This document shows, one piece after another, positions 48,683 to 51,336 of a DNA stretch of 51,336 nt (within the stretch, counting starts at the first letter, position 1; the number at the start of each line of letters is the position of its first letter). The notes under the pieces were generated by a model, which did no database searches, was not told where the DNA came from, and saw only the letters and a list, made by a program, of their open reading frames with translations. A program made the translations under genes and the position numbers. The stretch is from positions 1 through 51,336 of the forward strand of contig NZ_FUXW01000015.1 of assembly GCF_900167005.1 (NCBI RefSeq), given 5' to 3'. Origin of the DNA: Butyricicoccus pullicaecorum DSM 23266 (GTDB taxonomy: Bacteria; Bacillota; Clostridia; Oscillospirales; Butyricicoccaceae).

Positions 48683-50079
48683 GCCTGATTCTCCATTTTG
48701 GAGTGGAAGCCAAAGAAATAGGTCAGAACGAAGGCAACCGCGAAGGCTACGACATTGACCAGAATGTAGAAGGGAAGCTGCTCATTGAGATAGAGGAGCG
48801 TACCGGGAATACCGGTGATCGACGTACCGGTTGCGCGCAGACCGAGCAGGGAGGCCAGAAAACCACCGCAGCCACCGCCGATCATGGCCATAATGAAGGG
48901 CTTTACAAAGCGCAGGTTGACACCGAAGACAGCGGGTTCGGTGATGCCGAGCAGAGCGGACAGGCAGGAGGGGTATGCAACCTGCTTGGTCTTGGCAGAG
49001 AGTGCCTTGATGGCGACTGCCAGAACCGCACCGGCCTGTGCGACATTGCCGCAGGTGCCGATCGGGTTGAGGTAGTTCCAGCCATCGTTTGCCAGCATGC
49101 TGATTTCCAAGAAGTTCAGGATGTGATGGATGCCGAAGATGCCGAGCAGCTGACCAAAACTGCCGTAGAGCAGACCGCCGATGCCAAAGGGCAGCGTGAG
49201 CAGACCTTCAACAGCGTACAGGACAACATTTTCTACCGTGTGCAGGATGGGGCCGAGGACGAACAGCGCCAGAACGATGCCGACGACCAGCGTAACGAAC
49301 GGGGTGACAATCAGATCAATGGCATCCGGGACACGCTTGCGCAGCCATTTTTCAAATTTGGCGGTCAAAACACCGGTTGCGAATGCAGGCAGTACCGAAC
49401 CCTGATATCCGGCCACTTTGATAAAGCCAAAGAAGACGAGCGGTTCGGCTGCGCCTGAGCCGACATCGTACGCACTCGGCAGACTGTTGCTGACCAGCAT
49501 CAGGCCGAGGACGATACCGATGACCGGGCTGCCGCCGAAGTTCTTAAAGGTCGACCAACAAACCAGAGCGGGCAGGAATGCGAATGCGGTGTCGGTCAGA
49601 ATCTGGGTGAAGAGCAGCAGCTGATTGGGAATGTCGTCGGGCGTCATGCCGAACACACCCAGAACGGCTTCCTGCGTGAGCAGACCGCGCAGACCCATAA
49701 ACAGACCGGTTGCAACCAGAACCGGGATGATGGGGACGAATACATCGGAGAACATGCGGATGGCACGCTGGAATTTATTGCCGTATACCGGTTTGGAGGT
49801 AGTATCTTCGGGGACAGGGGATTCGGCCGCGAGGTTCAGCTGCGTCATGGCTTCATCGTATACGCGATTGACAAGACCGGTGCCGAGGATAATCTGGTAC
49901 TGTCCGGCATTGAAGAAAGAACCCTTGACTTTATCCAGGTTTTCTACTTCTTTGACGTTGATTTTGTCTTTGTCGTGCACGACGATGCGCAGACGTGTGG
50001 CACAGTGCTGCACCGAGGCGATGTTTTCCTTGCCGCCAACAAGCCGGATGATGTGTTGAGCCAGTTCTTTTTCAGACAT
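48679..50079 (-). CDS. scrA: PTS transporter EIIBC, sucrose/beta-glucoside type
   Basis: This 466-residue PTS permease starts behind AAGGAGGAA. The N-terminal EIIB domain (about 1-85) carries the phosphorylation site C26 in VQHCATRLRI. The EIIC membrane domain (about 105-460) has about ten segments and matches the sucrose/trehalose/glucoside group. No EIIA domain is fused, so phosphate must come from an EIIA encoded elsewhere. It lies 17 bp after the GH32 gene, which makes sucrose the best guess for substrate; the adjacent GH36 gene raises the possibility that raffinose-type sugars also enter. Confidence 0.88.
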   Translation of the reverse strand: MSEKELAQHIIRLVGGKENIASVQHCATRLRIVVHDKDKINVKEVENLDKVKGSFFNAGQYQIILGTGLVNRVYDEAMTQLNLAAESPVPEDTTSKPVYGNKFQRAIRMFSDVFVPIIPVLVATGLFMGLRGLLTQEAVLGVFGMTPDDIPNQLLLFTQILTDTAFAFLPALVCWSTFKNFGGSPVIGIVLGLMLVSNSLPSAYDVGSGAAEPLVFFGFIKVAGYQGSVLPAFATGVLTAKFEKWLRKRVPDAIDLIVTPFVTLVVGIVLALFVLGPILHTVENVVLYAVEGLLTLPFGIGGLLYGSFGQLLGIFGIHHILNFLEISMLANDGWNYLNPIGTCGNVAQAGAVLAVAIKALSAKTKQVAYPSCLSALLGITEPAVFGVNLRFVKPFIMAMIGGGCGGFLASLLGLRATGTSITGIPGTLLYLNEQLPFYILVNVVAFAVAFVLTYFFGFHSKMENQA

Positions 50080-50096
50080 GATGGGTTTCCTCCTTA

Positions 50097-51335
50097 TCAG
50101 TTTTCATTCATACAAAGTTCGTTGACTTGAACCGTGGTGCGTGCGTCGATGCCCGAAATGCGAAGATCGGGTTGACTGGCTGTCGGGAAAACGCGGGCAG
50201 ACAACACATGTGCACCACCGTTTACAAAGAGTTCGATGCTGGACTGATCGCTCCACAGCTCGAGCGCTGTGCATGTTTCCAGAGCAAACGAGCGGGTTTC
50301 TTCTCCGTCCTGTACCCAGCTGCGGCGGGTCAGGGTACCGACTTTTTGCTGTGCGTCGTATATAAAACGCCATTCGCCATCGCCAAACGAGAGTTCCAGA
50401 TCGGAGCAGCCTGTCGGCGCTTCGAGCATCAGGCGGAAATAGCGGTGAGACGGTGCAAAGCGCAGACCGGAATCCGAACGTTCCGGGGAAACGGTTGCAC
50501 CGAGCAGCGTGGAAAGCTCGCGCACGGGACGCTGACACAGTTTGCCGTCTTTGATAAAAAGCTCACGCGGCATGGTCAGGCAGTGAATGCGCGGCTCGTT
50601 CTGACAGAATACGGCTTCCTGTGCATCCTCCATGCGAGACATCCAACCCAGAATCACCCGGCGACCATCCGGCGTTTGCAGCGTCTGGGGTGCGTAAAAG
50701 TCAAATCCCTGGTCGAGCAAGTGCTGGTTGTCATCCAGATTTCGGTCATCCAGCGTTCCCGCAGCCGTGTCAAAGTGAGTGAGCTTGTACGCGGCAAAGG
50801 AGTGCAGTGCGAGATCGTGCGCATTATCACGCCATTGCGGACAGTAGAGCAGGACGGCGGTGTCGTCGATCAGAAAGAGGTCGGGGCATTCGATCATCTG
50901 GCATGCTTCGGACTGTGCGAGCGGGCCGACCAGGTTCCAGTGCTGCGCATCCGAGGAGGAGAACAGCACGATTGCACCCTTGCCGGTGCGCTGCTGCGCG
51001 CCGATTACCATCCAGTATTTGCCGCCGGCATAAAAGACTTTGGGATCGCGGAAATGTTCGGTGTAGCCGTCAGGGGTCGTGAACATCGGGCCGGTTTTGA
51101 GAAAATGCTGTCCGTCTGTGCTGATGGCCAGACATTGACTGCTGCGGCGCTGACCGTCTTGCTTGACGTTGCCAGTGTAGAACAGATGGAGCGCATCGTC
51201 GATGACCAGCGCACTGCCCGAATAGACGCCCTGTGCGTCGTAGGATTGGTCGGGAAGCAGGGCGCTGCCGTGAAATGTCCAGTGTGTCAGATCGGGTGAG
51301 GTGCAGTATCCCCACTCTTTGTGGGAATGGTTTTT
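50097..51335 (-). CDS. scrB: GH32 sucrose-6-phosphate hydrolase, N-terminus outside the window
   Basis: The visible 412 codons run open to the window edge, so the gene is truncated only by the window. The N-terminal WMNDPNG-type nucleophile motif lies outside. Visible GH32 features in order are SPDLTHW, GVYSGSAL, the transition-state stabiliser in HFRDPKVF, and the acid/base glutamate in IECPDLF. A C-terminal beta-sandwich follows, containing a SIELFVNGG stretch typical of the family. With the adjacent EIIBC gene the likely reaction is splitting sucrose-6-phosphate into glucose-6-phosphate and fructose. It precedes scrA by 17 bp and is the most upstream operon gene visible. Confidence 0.93.
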   Translation of the reverse strand, partial: KNHSHKEWGYCTSPDLTHWTFHGSALLPDQSYDAQGVYSGSALVIDDALHLFYTGNVKQDGQRRSSQCLAISTDGQHFLKTGPMFTTPDGYTEHFRDPKVFYAGGKYWMVIGAQQRTGKGAIVLFSSSDAQHWNLVGPLAQSEACQMIECPDLFLIDDTAVLLYCPQWRDNAHDLALHSFAAYKLTHFDTAAGTLDDRNLDDNQHLLDQGFDFYAPQTLQTPDGRRVILGWMSRMEDAQEAVFCQNEPRIHCLTMPRELFIKDGKLCQRPVRELSTLLGATVSPERSDSGLRFAPSHRYFRLMLEAPTGCSDLELSFGDGEWRFIYDAQQKVGTLTRRSWVQDGEETRSFALETCTALELWSDQSSIELFVNGGAHVLSARVFPTASQPDLRISGIDARTTVQVNELCMNEN

Positions 51336-51336
51336 T

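Overview
The window looks like a chromosomal segment of a moderately GC-rich anaerobic Firmicute of class Clostridia. My best guess is a gut Oscillospirales relative (Butyricicoccus, Agathobaculum or Faecalibacterium type). The reasons are AGGAGG-type ribosome binding sites before almost every gene, lipoprotein signal peptides with LTAC/LTGC/STAC lipoboxes, S-layer homology domains, sigma-A promoters with 17-bp spacers, PTS sugar uptake, and hairpin-rich intergenic repeats of a kind I associate with that order. The taxonomic call is inference. No rRNA, tRNA, CRISPR array, phage gene or transposase was seen.

Layout. 1-4560: a three-gene operon (BspA-like repeat protein, VWA-like protein, MoxR-like AAA+ ATPase) flanked by two copies of a composite hairpin repeat. 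4592-10384: a tRNA-dihydrouridine synthase, an esterase and a large S-layer-anchored phosphoesterase. 10423-15594: a YczE-type membrane protein fused to a cytidylate-kinase-like domain with a PadR operator over its promoter, PadR itself, an iron-dependent alcohol dehydrogenase, an AraC regulator and a second YczE-type protein. 15799-22463: an IclR regulator diverging from kdgT-like permease, amidohydrolase and PdxA-like dehydrogenase genes, followed by a gntP-type permease with its own promoter. 22764-25852: a tctBAC tripartite tricarboxylate transporter. 27086-40089: two Gfo/Idh/MocA oxidoreductases, two AraC regulators, an OYE-type Fe-S flavoenzyme, an SDR, a fumarate-reductase-like flavoprotein, a TRAP transporter and an atypical GH28 protein. 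40261-45299: a LacI regulator, an MBL-fold hydrolase and a second tricarboxylate transporter. 45727-51336: HAD phosphatase, GH36 alpha-galactosidase, sucrose-type PTS EIIBC and a GH32 sucrose-6-phosphate hydrolase cut by the window edge.

How it works together. From about 15.8 kb onward the window is a run of separately regulated uptake-and-catabolism modules. Five are dedicated to organic or sugar acids (KdgT-like, GntP-like, two TTT systems, one TRAP system), and one PTS module is for sucrose/raffinose-type sugars. Each acid module has a regulator nearby or a long structured 5' leader or both. The 27-40 kb block is the best candidate for an undescribed pathway. It combines enzymes able to oxidise a sugar ring (Gfo/Idh/MocA), enzymes able to reduce or dehydrogenate a ring or enone (OYE, SDR, FAD protein), an acid transporter, and a GH28-fold protein lacking the usual galacturonate-binding residues.
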